A stretch of DNA of 64,000 nt from Ustilago trichophora (lineage: Eukaryota; Basidiomycota; Ustilaginomycetes; Ustilaginales; Ustilaginaceae): assembly GCA_900323505.1 (NCBI GenBank), contig OOIN01000008.1, positions 930,001 through 994,000 on the forward strand. The letters run 5' to 3'. The stretch's first letter is position 1. Each line of letters begins with the position of its first letter. Position numbers and translations under genes: made by a program. Below, in pieces: positions 55,919 to 64,000 of this stretch. The notes beneath the pieces are model-generated. The model worked only from the letters and a program-made list of their open reading frames with translations, ran no database searches and had not been told where the DNA came from.

Positions 55919-57727
55919 TTAGGGACGACGACGACGGCCTCGGGGTGGATGGCTGCTGGGACCAGCCTCGGTGAAGTGCTCTTCGCCACGACCTGAGTGC
56001 ACAACAAGGTCGTCAGCCTCATTGGCGTCAGCTTCGCTCGCACCGGCATCGCTATCTTGGGTCCCGAGGAAGAGGTTGGAGTCTTCGCTTTGGGACAAGA
56101 CGCGATGGACAGGATAGGGCGGGTGCTGGCCCCACTGCTCTGCATCGTGGATGGTCGAGCTGCTGGGTCCGGGAAGGATCGTGTTGCGCGAGACCTCCTG
56201 GACGGCTGATGGAAACAGTCTCGAAAACTCGAGGCTGACCATCCAGCGTTCGATGGAGCTTGGCAACGGCTCGACTTGGGATTCGAGAGGGGGATAGCTT
56301 ACGGGGGAGGATCCGAGTCTTTGCCTTACCTGGCTGGATGGTAGAACTTGCGCTAACGCCATCGCTTCCCTCCTCTTGTCTGTCTCTTCCAGGGCCTCGT
56401 GCAATTCCAGCGATCTCCAGCAGGGAATCGTTTTTCGCATCGCTCCAGTGCGACTTGCGCCACCACCGACACCACTGCCACCGCTCACATCACCGACACT
56501 GCTTGCACCACCGCCATGACCTGCAAGACGATTAGTAAGTTCTTGGCTCGACTCGTTTGGTTCCGTTTTGGTCTCGTTGCTCGTTGGATTGGTGGTTCCG
56601 TTGTCCGCCGCATCAGCTGCCTCAGCGTCAGTTACCTCCGCACTAGCCGCCTCTGGGATGGCGAAGTTGGTGCGGTGGTACTGACGCCACAGAGCTTCAT
56701 CACGAGTCAGGACAGCAGTGCGTTTGTCGCACTTCTTCTTGACTCGATTGATTCTCCTTCGGCGGGCATCTCTTGCAAGTTTGCGGTCGGGATCGCTGGC
56801 GTCGCGTTGCTGCGTGCGCCAATCCTTCATCATCTGTTGAAGGGAGGCGAGGCAGAATTGAACAGCGGTGTCGGGATGCCCCTCATCGCCGTCTTGACGC
56901 AGGTCTTCGATTCGTTTTTGGAAAGATGGATCTTGGCGTGCCAGGTCGGAGATGATGTCGGTGACGAGCCCAGTATAGGCTGTTGCCGACTTTGACCAGT
57001 CAATTCGAAGCACTGGAGCGCCATAGAGGGCAAGGGGACTCGATTCGAATGGCGGCAATGGGTCTTTCTGCCCAAGGCCCATTTGCTTTCGAAGCTCTCT
57101 CCGAAAGGGTCCTTGCAGCTCCTTATTCGGCTTGATGCCTCCTCCGCCCTTGCGCTGCGGATGGAGGGGAGGCAACGATGGCTTGTTGGCGTTGGCGGCA
57201 AGCGTGCTAGCTGGGCTAATGCGCTTTAGCAGTGCATCTTGCCAGTGCAGGGTCTGCACGATGGTGTGCCGGTCGGCCTGGCTCTCGGCAAGCTTCGTCT
57301 CCAGTGTGCTGACTTGTTCTTGGAGACGACGGAGCTGTTGGTGGACTTGGCTGTTGGATACACCTGTCGGTCTGTCAGCTGTGTTGTTCTGACTGTTCTC
57401 GGCCAGAGGTTGCGCGCCAATGTTCTCGGCCAGAGGTTGCGCGCCAGAGTCAACAGCAGCGAAAGGAGGAGCTCTCGAAGCAATCTCGGGCAGCGACTCA
57501 AAGAATGCTGTTGCCTCTTGAAAGTCTTGCTCGACGACAACCATTGACTCCGAAGTGCAAGCAACAGGTGAATTGGCCTCGACCGAGCTCAAAGGCGAGC
57601 TGTCCGGCGGGTCGTTTGGCGGCTCGATGTTGGCCCTTGGTTGCTGTGGCGCCCTGGATATGGCTTGTTGGTTGTCGTTCGCTCCTCTCCCTCTCCGTGT
57701 TGATTTTCGGACTCTTTTTGGCGGCAT
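55919..57727 (-). CDS. Second transposon protein, basic coiled-coil (TnpA-like position)
   Basis: 602 aa, ATG 57727; no family recognised. The start is Lys/Arg-rich (MPPKRVRKSTRRGRG), followed by an acidic/Ala region containing a short duplication (GAQPLAEN twice). A coiled coil lies at about 128-172 (LRRLQEQVSTLETKLAESQ). A conserved-looking globular part spans about 195-350 (from GPFRRELRKQMGLG through LRIDWSKSATAYTGLVTDII to a strongly basic ARRRRINRVKKKCDKR), then Gly/Ser-rich and acidic tails. The basic start and the RRRR helix suggest DNA binding. By position, as the second gene of a CACTA-like element, it may be the subterminal-repeat-binding partner, as TnpA is in En/Spm; that is inference. 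Confidence 0.65.
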   Translation of the reverse strand: MPPKRVRKSTRRGRGANDNQQAISRAPQQPRANIEPPNDPPDSSPLSSVEANSPVACTSESMVVVEQDFQEATAFFESLPEIASRAPPFAAVDSGAQPLAENIGAQPLAENSQNNTADRPTGVSNSQVHQQLRRLQEQVSTLETKLAESQADRHTIVQTLHWQDALLKRISPASTLAANANKPSLPPLHPQRKGGGGIKPNKELQGPFRRELRKQMGLGQKDPLPPFESSPLALYGAPVLRIDWSKSATAYTGLVTDIISDLARQDPSFQKRIEDLRQDGDEGHPDTAVQFCLASLQQMMKDWRTQQRDASDPDRKLARDARRRRINRVKKKCDKRTAVLTRDEALWRQYHRTNFAIPEAASAEVTDAEAADAADNGTTNPTSNETKTEPNESSQELTNRLAGHGGGASSVGDVSGGSGVGGGASRTGAMRKTIPCWRSLELHEALEETDKRREAMALAQVLPSSQVRQRLGSSPVSYPPLESQVEPLPSSIERWMVSLEFSRLFPSAVQEVSRNTILPGPSSSTIHDAEQWGQHPPYPVHRVLSQSEDSNLFLGTQDSDAGASEADANEADDLVVHSGRGEEHFTEAGPSSHPPRGRRRRP

Positions 57728-59095
57728 CAGGACAGACAGTTTGGTTTGGAATGTTCCGTTTGCATGGATTGATGGTCACAAGAGAGGATGGTTTGGCATC
57801 GCTCGAACATACACACTCGTGTCTGCTGGCATCCAAACTTGTCGACCGGGACTTCAAGCAGGCAGATGGCCACTCTAGATGGTCTCAAGCAGCTCAGGTG
57901 GCTCGTTTGGCTGTTATCCACGGCGTCGAGGCGCTGAAACTGCATAGCTTGCTCAGTCTTGACCGATACGAGCCTCATACTGACTCAAACTCACTCTTTT
58001 GCTCGCCATCAGCGCTTCCACCACCATCTCAAACTTTGCTTCGAGGCCAGCGACTAGCCAGATGACTCATCCTCGATCTCGACGGTGTCAGCAGGCAGGA
58101 TGTGCAGGCACTGTGGCAGTGTCTGCTCCAACTCGCGGGACTCCAACTCGCAGGAGAGGGGCCCAAGCGCGCTCAGTACTTAACCTGCGCGCATGTGCAA
58201 ATTTCTCTTTCTTCCCGACTCCATCCATCCATCCGCTCACAACCTTGCCACCCCATCCATCCGCCCATTTTCACGGCCTCCCCTCACCATTAGTCGTAAG
58301 TGCTGGTCTCGAGTTCGAAGTTGCTGTTGTCGCGTCTTGCTACTTTGCAGTAGATCCGCTAAACATCTCTTTCTGTATGTCTTTCCCACAGCGAGGAGAG
58401 GGTATTTGCCATCACAGGCCATGCTTTCTCTTCGAGCACCAACTTCCTCAGGACCGCCGCCAAGGCTCTTCTCGCCCGTGGCTATGCCACCACCGTCGCC
58501 GAGAAGGCTGCCACTCTCGTATCGACAGCTCTCTCTGTTCTTTCGTTGAGGTATTCAACATTTCCATCGTCTGTTCGCGTCTCGTCAAAGGCATCCTGGC
58601 ACACAAGCGCAGCGTGCAAAATCAGCATCTCTCAACCACCACAACGACCTATTCGTCCTTTTGCTGATCCTGCTGTTGCTGCTGTTGCCGACGCCTCCGC
58701 TGCAATCTACATCTGTTCCTCCCTTCGACAAAGCATCAGGATCTCGCTCTGCTCCACCGCGATTCGTATCTTGAGTCGAGATTTTTCGGTCACACATCAG
58801 AGTTGATCAGCACCTCGGAGCATCCGTGTCTTCGGCTTTCTACAAGGAGACAGTCCTATGACGACTCGACCGTTTGGAACATCCGAATCTCTCTGATCCG
58901 CATCGATCCATCTTGAACTGCGTCGTCATCCACATTCCATCGACTTGCCCAAATCCGACGCAAGACTCAGCCGATTCGCTTCCCGAGGCGCACACTTCGA
59001 CACTCTGGGATCAGTATCTCGACGCAATTCCCATTTCGAATCGAATCGACTCGGCACGTTCCTACTGACCTCGCAACAGGTCCGTTCAGGAGGAT
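57728..59095. other. Divergent upstream region inside the transposon; probable captured NST1 5' flank
   Basis: 1.37 kb between the divergent coiled-coil gene and the NST1-derived gene. The right portion (about 58800-59095) looks like a host leader with ACAG near the start. Around 58415-58545 one frame reads like a mitochondrial presequence (RTAAKALLARGYATTVAEKAA) but has no in-frame ATG, suggesting a decayed or spliced fragment. An isolated GGTGGCTC lies at 57897. Confidence 0.5.
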
Positions 59096-62077
59096 ATGGC
59101 CAAGTCAAAGCTGCCTCGCTCCACGCCAGCGGCGCGCGGTGCAGCCGTTGCCCCACCCAAGCTGGCCAACGCTGCTCAGCACCAACATCCTTCTCAGCCG
59201 TCCACACCAGCTCCCATGCAGCACCCCAAGCAACCCGTCGCCGGCGCATCTACGCCGCCACGATCAGTCTCCCCCGTCTCCAATCACGACGCAGACACCG
59301 CTGCCCTCTCTTCCGCCAAGAAGAAGAAGAAGAAGTCCAAATCCAAGGCAAAGGATTCAGACTTTATCGACGACCACGAATACGACCTTCAGTCTGCGGC
59401 TGCGCTCGGCCAGCGTCCTCGTTCGCCTGCTTCGCTTGCGGCCAGGGCACAGGCACAGGCTCAGCTCTTGGCAGCAGCAAGCGAACTCTACCGAAGGATC
59501 GAGGGCGACGCGCAAGGGATCCCCGATGACAATGCCTATTGGACTTCGCTCCCTGCGCATCTGAGAACCTTTATTCGCAACGCTTTGCCTCTTGGTCAGT
59601 TCCCTCCAGCAGCACAAGCTGCCCTGAACGATGATGCAAACGACCCTGCCAACCGTCACGCTTCGACCCAAGCCATGATCGCCGTCGCTCAACAGTTGGA
59701 ACAGGCCGCGCATGCATCCCAGCGCCATCTCCAGCAGTATCCGCCCGGCACTCACCCCTACCCGCCACTGCCCTTCGATGCATCTATCTTTGCCGACTTG
59801 GCACTGCATCCTGACCAGGCGTTGCCCTTGCACCCTCACCCAAATGCCGCCAACAGTGCGCACCTCGGTTCGACCAACGGCTCTTACGCACAGTACGCCT
59901 CCAGCGCAAACCCGCCTCCCACGCAGCCACCCGTCGAGCCACTGCCACCTCCCGTTGTCCTCTACGACAACTTCGACGACGAGATCGATCGATTCGACGA
60001 CGATGGAGACGACGGCGCTCAGTACTATGACGACGGAGAGCTCGAGGAGGACGACGAGGTTCTCGATGCCCAAGGCGGCCTTCTTCGTGCTCGCGAGCGT
60101 GTCTGGATGCAGGATGGCGCAGATCACGCGCATAGAGCCAACGGTATGGCTGTCCATCCGGATGAACTGCGCTCTGCGAGTAAGAACAAAAAGAAGAAGA
60201 AGAAGAAGAAGAAAGGTGGCGCTGGAGCCAGAAATGGACATGGCGATGACGAAGCACACGAGATTGAAGTCGAAGTGCCTCCGCCGCCCAAGCCCGTCCC
60301 CAACCACCCGCCTCCCTCAACCAACGTCTCTTCGGTCGCTCGTAACTCGAATCCACCACCTCCCAGCTCGCGAGCCGCTGGCAAACAGCCAATGACCTTC
60401 AACTCAACCGGCAAGACGCCAGCAAGACCCGCCAACGGCGTTCCACCTTCGTCCAACTCGGGCAAGCGCTTGGTCTCGTCCTCGACCCACGGACAGCAAC
60501 CCGCAGCTAATCCACCGACCAACAACGCAAAGATCTGGTCGACCAGCTCGGCAGAGGAGCGCGAACGCATCAAGGAATTCTGGCTCGGTCTCTCAATGAA
60601 GGATAGGCAGAAGCTCGTCCAAGTCGAGAAGGAGACGATCCTCAAGAAGATGAAGGAGCAGCAAAAGTTCCTCTGCAGCTGTGCTGTCTGTAGCCGCAAG
60701 CGTTCCGCTATCGAGGAGGAACTGGAAGTGCTCTGCGATGCCTACTACGACGAGCTCGAAGAGTATGCCAACCATCAACAGCGATGGGCAAGCAGCGGCG
60801 GCACGATCCCTCCTCCACCCGGCCCTGGACCGTTCCCCGGCAGCGTTGCACTTGACGCCTCTGGCGCTGTTATTGGCGGCGACCCTCTCTCTTGCACAAG
60901 GGCGGAACAATGCTCCTTCCTGAGGAAGGTCAGGATCCGGTGGCCTAAGCTTAGTTTCCGTACGAAAGGTTTCTGCGCACCAACCTTGGGTAAGTTCCCC
61001 GAATCCCGAAGCCGCTCACTTCATTGCGCTTAACTTAACTCAGTGCTTTGTACAACTTTGCTCATCACTTCGCTCATCACTTCGTACAACATCATTTGCC
61101 CTGAGTATCGTTCAGCGCACTATGGTCAACACGCTCATCGCTCAACTCATTCAGCTCGTTCAACCCCCGCTCCAACTCATATCGGTCAACTCGTATCGGT
61201 GCTTCGCACGCTGGATCAGCTCATTCCTCGCATCATGGCTCACACCGAAGACGTCATTCTAGGCAACCGCATTGGCAAGGAAGGTCTCGAATACAAGGTC
61301 CTGCTGGGCCAGGCGGATACCGCGGTTTGGCTGCCCGTCGTCACATTGCGTCAATTGGGTCTGAGCGAAAAGCTCGATCAGTTCAGCCAGCAGCAGTTTC
61401 GTACGATGAAACCCCAACCTTGTTTGCCGATCAAGCGCCTTAGTCTGGGCGACTTGTTCTGTACACCAACCGAGATCCCAGCCCAATTCTGGAAGGAGAT
61501 CAAGCGCACGAGACCTCTGACACCTGTGGTTCTTCCACTGCTCGCTCCACCCTCTTCGCCCATCCACACGCCGCCCATCCACACGCCGCCCATCCACACG
61601 CCGCCCATCCACACGCCGCCCATCCACACGCCCAACCCCTCTTTGCTGACACTTCGTTCACCTTCACCGATGCAGCTGGACGACCACCCACCCCCGCCTG
61701 CTTTACCTCAATCGCCTGTCGTTGTATCAGAGTCGGCAGACTCACCTTCTCAATCATCGATCGTCTACTCGCCTTCATTCCCAATATCGTCGACCCAGCG
61801 CATCAAGAAGCGCAGTTACCGGTGCGTTAGCGAGTCCCCAGTCGACGAACCATCAAGCAAGCGCCATGCATCTCACCAGTCCACGCTCAGCGCTCAGCAC
61901 GAGCCGGATACTGCTGCACGCTCCACCAAAGTCGATCAGGCCACGCAAACTGACTTCGAGCTAGCAGAGTCTCACATCGAGCATCAGACTTGTGGACCAG
62001 CAAGTGTATTCGCCATTGAGTTCGATAGCACCAGCGCCTCCCGATTCTTTGGTAAGCAGACAGTCCGCCTTTCTTGA
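59096..62077 (+). CDS. NST1: Transposon-borne fusion gene: truncated NST1 N-terminus joined to a chromodomain-like ORF
   Basis: ATG 59096. Read without splicing, the frame stops at 61033 (645 aa). With the canonical intron 60990-61043 it continues in frame to 62077, giving 975 aa. Residues 1-~600 are NST1, a fungal stress/salt-tolerance protein: Lys-rich patches, an acidic [10 protein letters not shown] region, a [11 protein letters not shown] run, and the conserved block [60 protein letters not shown]1 normally continues for several hundred residues more with a long coiled-coil; here homology ends after GAVIGGDPL (near 60890) and unrelated sequence follows. Exon 2 adds a chromodomain-like segment and a Pro-rich tail. 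The gene lies inside the transposon ends. The fusion is inferred from splice signals and reading frame; a non-spliced truncated NST1 is the alternative. Confidence 0.68.
60990..61043 (+). other. Predicted 54-nt intron joining NST1 fragment to the chromodomain ORF
   Basis: Donor GTAAGT, branch-like CTTAAC about 12 nt before the acceptor, acceptor CTCAG. Exon 1 ends after one base of a codon (G), and exon 2 supplies TG, keeping the frame through both ORFs. Length and signals are typical of short fungal introns. Confidence 0.7.
61235..62077 (+). CDS. Chromodomain-like ORF (exon 2 of the fusion, or independent 280-aa protein)
   Basis: The first ATG in this frame is 61235; translated alone it gives 280 aa. 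Residues 3-53 ([20 protein letters not shown], then a W-L-P and a final L-D-QF) follow the chromodomain or chromoshadow layout: V-x-x-I/L...R...G..EYKV...W.P...L.......L..F. Only one clear aromatic-cage candidate is visible, so histone binding is not assured. A five-copy PIHTP repeat, a Ser/Pro-rich acidic region and an Arg/Lys patch (QRIKKRSYR) follow. A further donor GTAAGC at 62051 could splice to a short alternative end. Chromodomains are common in transposon proteins, often in integrases where they guide insertion. No exact family was recognised. Confidence 0.5.
   Translation: MAHTEDVILGNRIGKEGLEYKVLLGQADTAVWLPVVTLRQLGLSEKLDQFSQQQFRTMKPQPCLPIKRLSLGDLFCTPTEIPAQFWKEIKRTRPLTPVVLPLLAPPSSPIHTPPIHTPPIHTPPIHTPPIHTPNPSLLTLRSPSPMQLDDHPPPPALPQSPVVVSESADSPSQSSIVYSPSFPISSTQRIKKRSYRCVSESPVDEPSSKRHASHQSTLSAQHEPDTAARSTKVDQATQTDFELAESHIEHQTCGPASVFAIEFDSTSASRFFGKQTVRLS
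61559..61633. repeat. 15-bp tandem repeat encoding PIHTP
   Basis: Four perfect copies of CCCATCCACACGCCG and a fifth differing in the last base lie in frame within the chromodomain-like ORF. Confidence 0.95.
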
Positions 62078-62385
62078 CGTGACTTACGTTCAGCATGCAT
62101 AACTCAGCATTGACACTACGCAAAAAGGTGTGACGTGGCGACTTGTCCAGTAGCAGTTTGATCACCTCCTCCCTCGTTCAGCCGTTCGAGCACTTCAGCA
62201 ACTGTGTCTCACAATTTCGTTTCACGCAAGCACGCTCTGATAATCTAACCCATGGTCATTATGCTCATATGATTGCGCTGACGGCCATGGATGATGGTAG
62301 CACCATCATCCATGGCCGTCAGCAGGACTGTGCTGATGTGCTGCCGGCCAGGATGCCGATTGCTGTATTGGGCTGGCTTCGCCAA
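62078..62385. other. Right internal end of the transposon
   Basis: About 310 bp between the fusion gene stop and the right subterminal palindrome. It contains the long hairpin listed separately. No other gene was seen. Confidence 0.55.
62277..62323. repeat. Perfect 22-bp hairpin with 3-nt loop
   Basis: The arms 62277-62298 and 62302-62323 are exact reverse complements (outer GCTGACGGCC, inner GGATGATGGT) with loop AGC. It lies 138 bp inside the right transposon end. As DNA it would be a cruciform; as RNA, a stable stem of near small-RNA-precursor size. Confidence 0.92.
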
Positions 62386-62461
62386 GAGCCACCTCCTAGA
62401 GCCACCCGGGGTGGCTCTAGGAGGTGGCTCCGGGGTGGATTTTTCCTTTTTTTAGGATATG
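62386..62461. repeat. Right terminal inverted repeat and subterminal palindrome
   Basis: The end GGATATG at 62455-62461 is the inverse of the left end. Inside, 62386-62406 and 62410-62430 are 21-bp exact inverse copies around CGG, giving four exact GGTGGCTC motifs. Confidence 0.88.
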
Positions 62462-62737
62462 ATTCTGACAATTGACTTTTTGTGCGTTTGTTTGGAATCA
62501 GAGGTGTGCAATTGCAAATGTTCTTCTAAAAGTATGGTTTGAACACGAGCGAATCGCGAAAAAAAGGCATATCTCTCCTGACATACACATCCACCTTTTA
62601 GAAGTGTACGAGACGGCGAGGCCGGATCATTCAGCGGTCAGCAGCCGCCGCCGCTGCATCCTGGACTGGAAGCAGCAGAAACCGCGTGAATGCAAGAATG
62701 TGGACGAAAAATAAAGGTGAATGATGACCAGAATGAT

Positions 62738-63920
62738 TTAGACGAGCTTGGCAAAAAGCTTGGGTGCGGTGCACTCTTGCGCGCAGTGAGCGAGGTGGAC
62801 TGTTTATTGAAAAGCAATACAGATGAGCATTGTCAGTGTGAGAATTCAGCAAGTGGTGTTGAGAATGCCTGTGATTGAGAGCTGTGGGGCACTTACAGAA
62901 CTCCTCGATGCAGTTCTCTCCCTCGTAACCCTTGCCCTCCTCGACGCGCTTGGAGCACTCGTCAAAGTGGTGCTTGAGGGGAGCGCAGGCTTTGGACTTC
63001 TCGCACTCTGTTGATGTCAATCAAGTGGGAAAAGAAAAGGTGGCGTCAGTCGATAGCTCAGCAACGAGTTGGAGCTTGTGGAATGGTAAGAATTTACGTA
63101 CCCTCGTAAATGGCAGGCGCGGGCTGCAAGCGTTGGATCATAACGGCAGGGATAGCAATAGCAGAACGTGTAGAGATAGACGAAATGGTGAGCTTCATCC
63201 TCGTGGGCTGTGTATTGGTGTGATTGGCGTGTGACTTACGTCCTCGGGCTCGTCTTCGTCCTCCTCTTCCTCCTCCTCCTCGTCCTCCTCCTCAGATTCC
63301 TTCTCCTCGGACTCCTCGGCGTCGTCGGAAGACTCCTACGAGAGTGAAATGCAATGTGGAGGGAGCGAATGGAAGTTGGTGAATCAAAAAATGTCAGACT
63401 ATGTTGCTGTTTGTGTGATCAAGCATGCAATACGGCCACGTCGGAGGCAAGGTTGACCTTGGATTGTTGCAAAGAGAAATCGAGTTACGAGTGCACGGTT
63501 GCAGCATCACGATGTGGTGACGAAACGTTGGGCCTCTGGAGATGCATCTGTAAGTTGTGATGCTGTTTGCCGGGGTCTGGTCTTCGATAGCGGCTCTTTT
63601 GCTAGATGTGAAGTGGGAGAATCCTTGGGATCGACATAGCTTCGAGTACAAAGGTGGCAGTTTGCTTCGTGCTTTGTGGTAACGCTGTGGGATTGCGATG
63701 GAGTGGATGCTCTGAATGGTCGTCGCATGCTGCTGTGTCTGATGGCGATGGATTGCTCGACAAGTCGTGGTGGCAAAGTGTGCGAAAAAAGGTGGAAAGA
63801 TCAACTTACCTCTTCGGCGTGAGCGACGGGCAGAAGCGACGAGAAGAAGCTCGAGACGGAGCTGAAGACGGACTCCTCACCCGCGACGGGGAGGGTTACT
63901 GTGACGGATGAAGATGGCAT
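62738..63920 (-). CDS. QCR6: Ubiquinol-cytochrome c reductase hinge protein, complex III subunit 6 (QCR6)
   Basis: Five exons, 63920-63810, 63335-63240, 63123-63102, 63007-62897 and 62799-62738, give 133 aa. Every junction is GT-AG (GTAAGT or GTACGT donors; TAG or CAG acceptors) and keeps frame. Exon 1 encodes a short N-terminus ending VAHAEE. Exon 2 encodes the acidic stretch typical of QCR6 (ESSDDAEESEEKESEEEDEE onward). Exon 3 is a 22-nt microexon (PAPAIYE plus one base). Exons 4-5 encode the helical hairpin ECEKSKACAPLKHHFDECSK ... GYEGENCIEEFFHLAHCAQE, with the four hinge cysteines, and end APKLFAKLV. It acts in the intermembrane space on cytochrome c1, aiding electron transfer to cytochrome c. 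Its 3' end is 277 bp from the transposon. Confidence 0.95.
63336..63809 (-). other. QCR6 intron 1 (474 bp)
   Basis: Donor GTAAGT (63809), acceptor CGTAG (63336). The open frames seen inside it on either strand have no recognisable content. Confidence 0.88.
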
Positions 63921-64000
63921 GGCGAAGGATGTGTATATATGAATGTGGAGATCGAGATGACGGTGACGAGAAGAAAAAGCTGAAAGGTGTTGTAGCCAAT
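63921..64000. other. QCR6 upstream region (window edge)
   Basis: Eighty bases of probable QCR6 leader or promoter, cut by the window end. Nothing specific was identified. Confidence 0.5.

Larger units (their letters stand above)
49804..62461. mobile_element. CACTA/EnSpm-like (Tnp2) DNA transposon, 12.66 kb, with captured host gene
   Basis: The left end starts CATATCCTAAAAAAAGG and the right end is its reverse complement; beyond the first 19 identical bases the ends match over most of ~65 bp. A 3-bp direct repeat ATT flanks both sides, the target duplication size expected for CACTA elements. Both ends carry arrays of GGTGGCTC in direct and inverted orientation. Cargo, minus strand: Tnp2 transposase, a coiled-coil basic protein and a possible membrane protein. 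Plus strand, at the right end: an NST1-derived fusion gene. The element sits between the convergent genes LCB2 and QCR6 and breaks neither. The intact-looking ORFs and matching ends suggest a recent insertion; current mobility is unknown. Confidence 0.85.

Noticed and set aside
59357..60307. 316-codon minus-strand frame
   Set aside because: Antisense of the NST1 coding sequence, produced by its codon bias.
62386..62430. Repeat-spacer look of the GGTGGCTC arrays (CRISPR-like)
   Set aside because: Short palindromic motif copies without uniform spacers, at transposon ends in a eukaryote; subterminal repeats explain it.

Overview
The window looks like nuclear DNA of a smut fungus (Basidiomycota, Ustilaginomycotina, probably Ustilaginales). 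The evidence is long mostly intron-less genes with Ser/Ala/Gln-rich disordered stretches, short GTAAGT...CTAAC...CAG introns, kilobase-sized intergenic regions full of homopolymers and microsatellites, a dispersed 5S rRNA gene, and basidiomycete-type versions of the conserved proteins. The species cannot be fixed from the sequence alone.

Layout, left to right: an RGS-domain (Rax1-like) gene cut by the window edge (-); a PAS-kinase-family Ser/Thr kinase (-); KIN17 (+); a small Cys-rich possibly GPI-anchored protein (+); gamma-tubulin complex GCP3/Spc98 (+); a Gap1-type Ras GTPase-activating protein (+); SWC4/DMAP1 of the SWR1/NuA4 complexes (-); the TORC2 subunit Sin1/Avo1 (+); a 5.5-kb gene-free stretch; an Msn2/4-like C2H2 factor (+); a 5S rRNA gene (+); the two-exon mitochondrial arginine-biosynthesis gene ARG5,6 (-); a bHLH factor (-); ribosomal protein eL24 in three exons (+); serine palmitoyltransferase LCB2 (+); and, at the right edge, the five-exon complex III hinge protein QCR6 (-). 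All are ordinary single-copy housekeeping or regulatory genes, with no sign of operon-like or biosynthetic clustering.

The accessory part is a 12.66-kb DNA transposon at 49804-62461, inserted between the convergent 3' ends of LCB2 and QCR6. Both ends carry a matching terminal inverted repeat beginning CATATCCTAAAAAAAGG, are flanked by the 3-bp direct repeat ATT, and contain arrays of the motif GGTGGCTC in both orientations. Inside, on the minus strand, are a Tnp2-family (CACTA/EnSpm-like) transposase, a second basic coiled-coil protein (TnpA-like position) and a possible small membrane protein.

The most unusual finding is in the right third of this element. The N-terminal part of the host gene NST1, with a plausible 5' flank, has been captured. 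A canonical 54-nt intron joins it in frame to an ORF carrying a chromodomain-like segment and a PIHTP repeat, which predicts a 975-aa transposon-borne NST1-chromodomain fusion. A 22-bp perfect hairpin with a 3-nt loop lies just inside the right end. Gene joins and domain calls come from reading the sequence; no database search or expression data were available.
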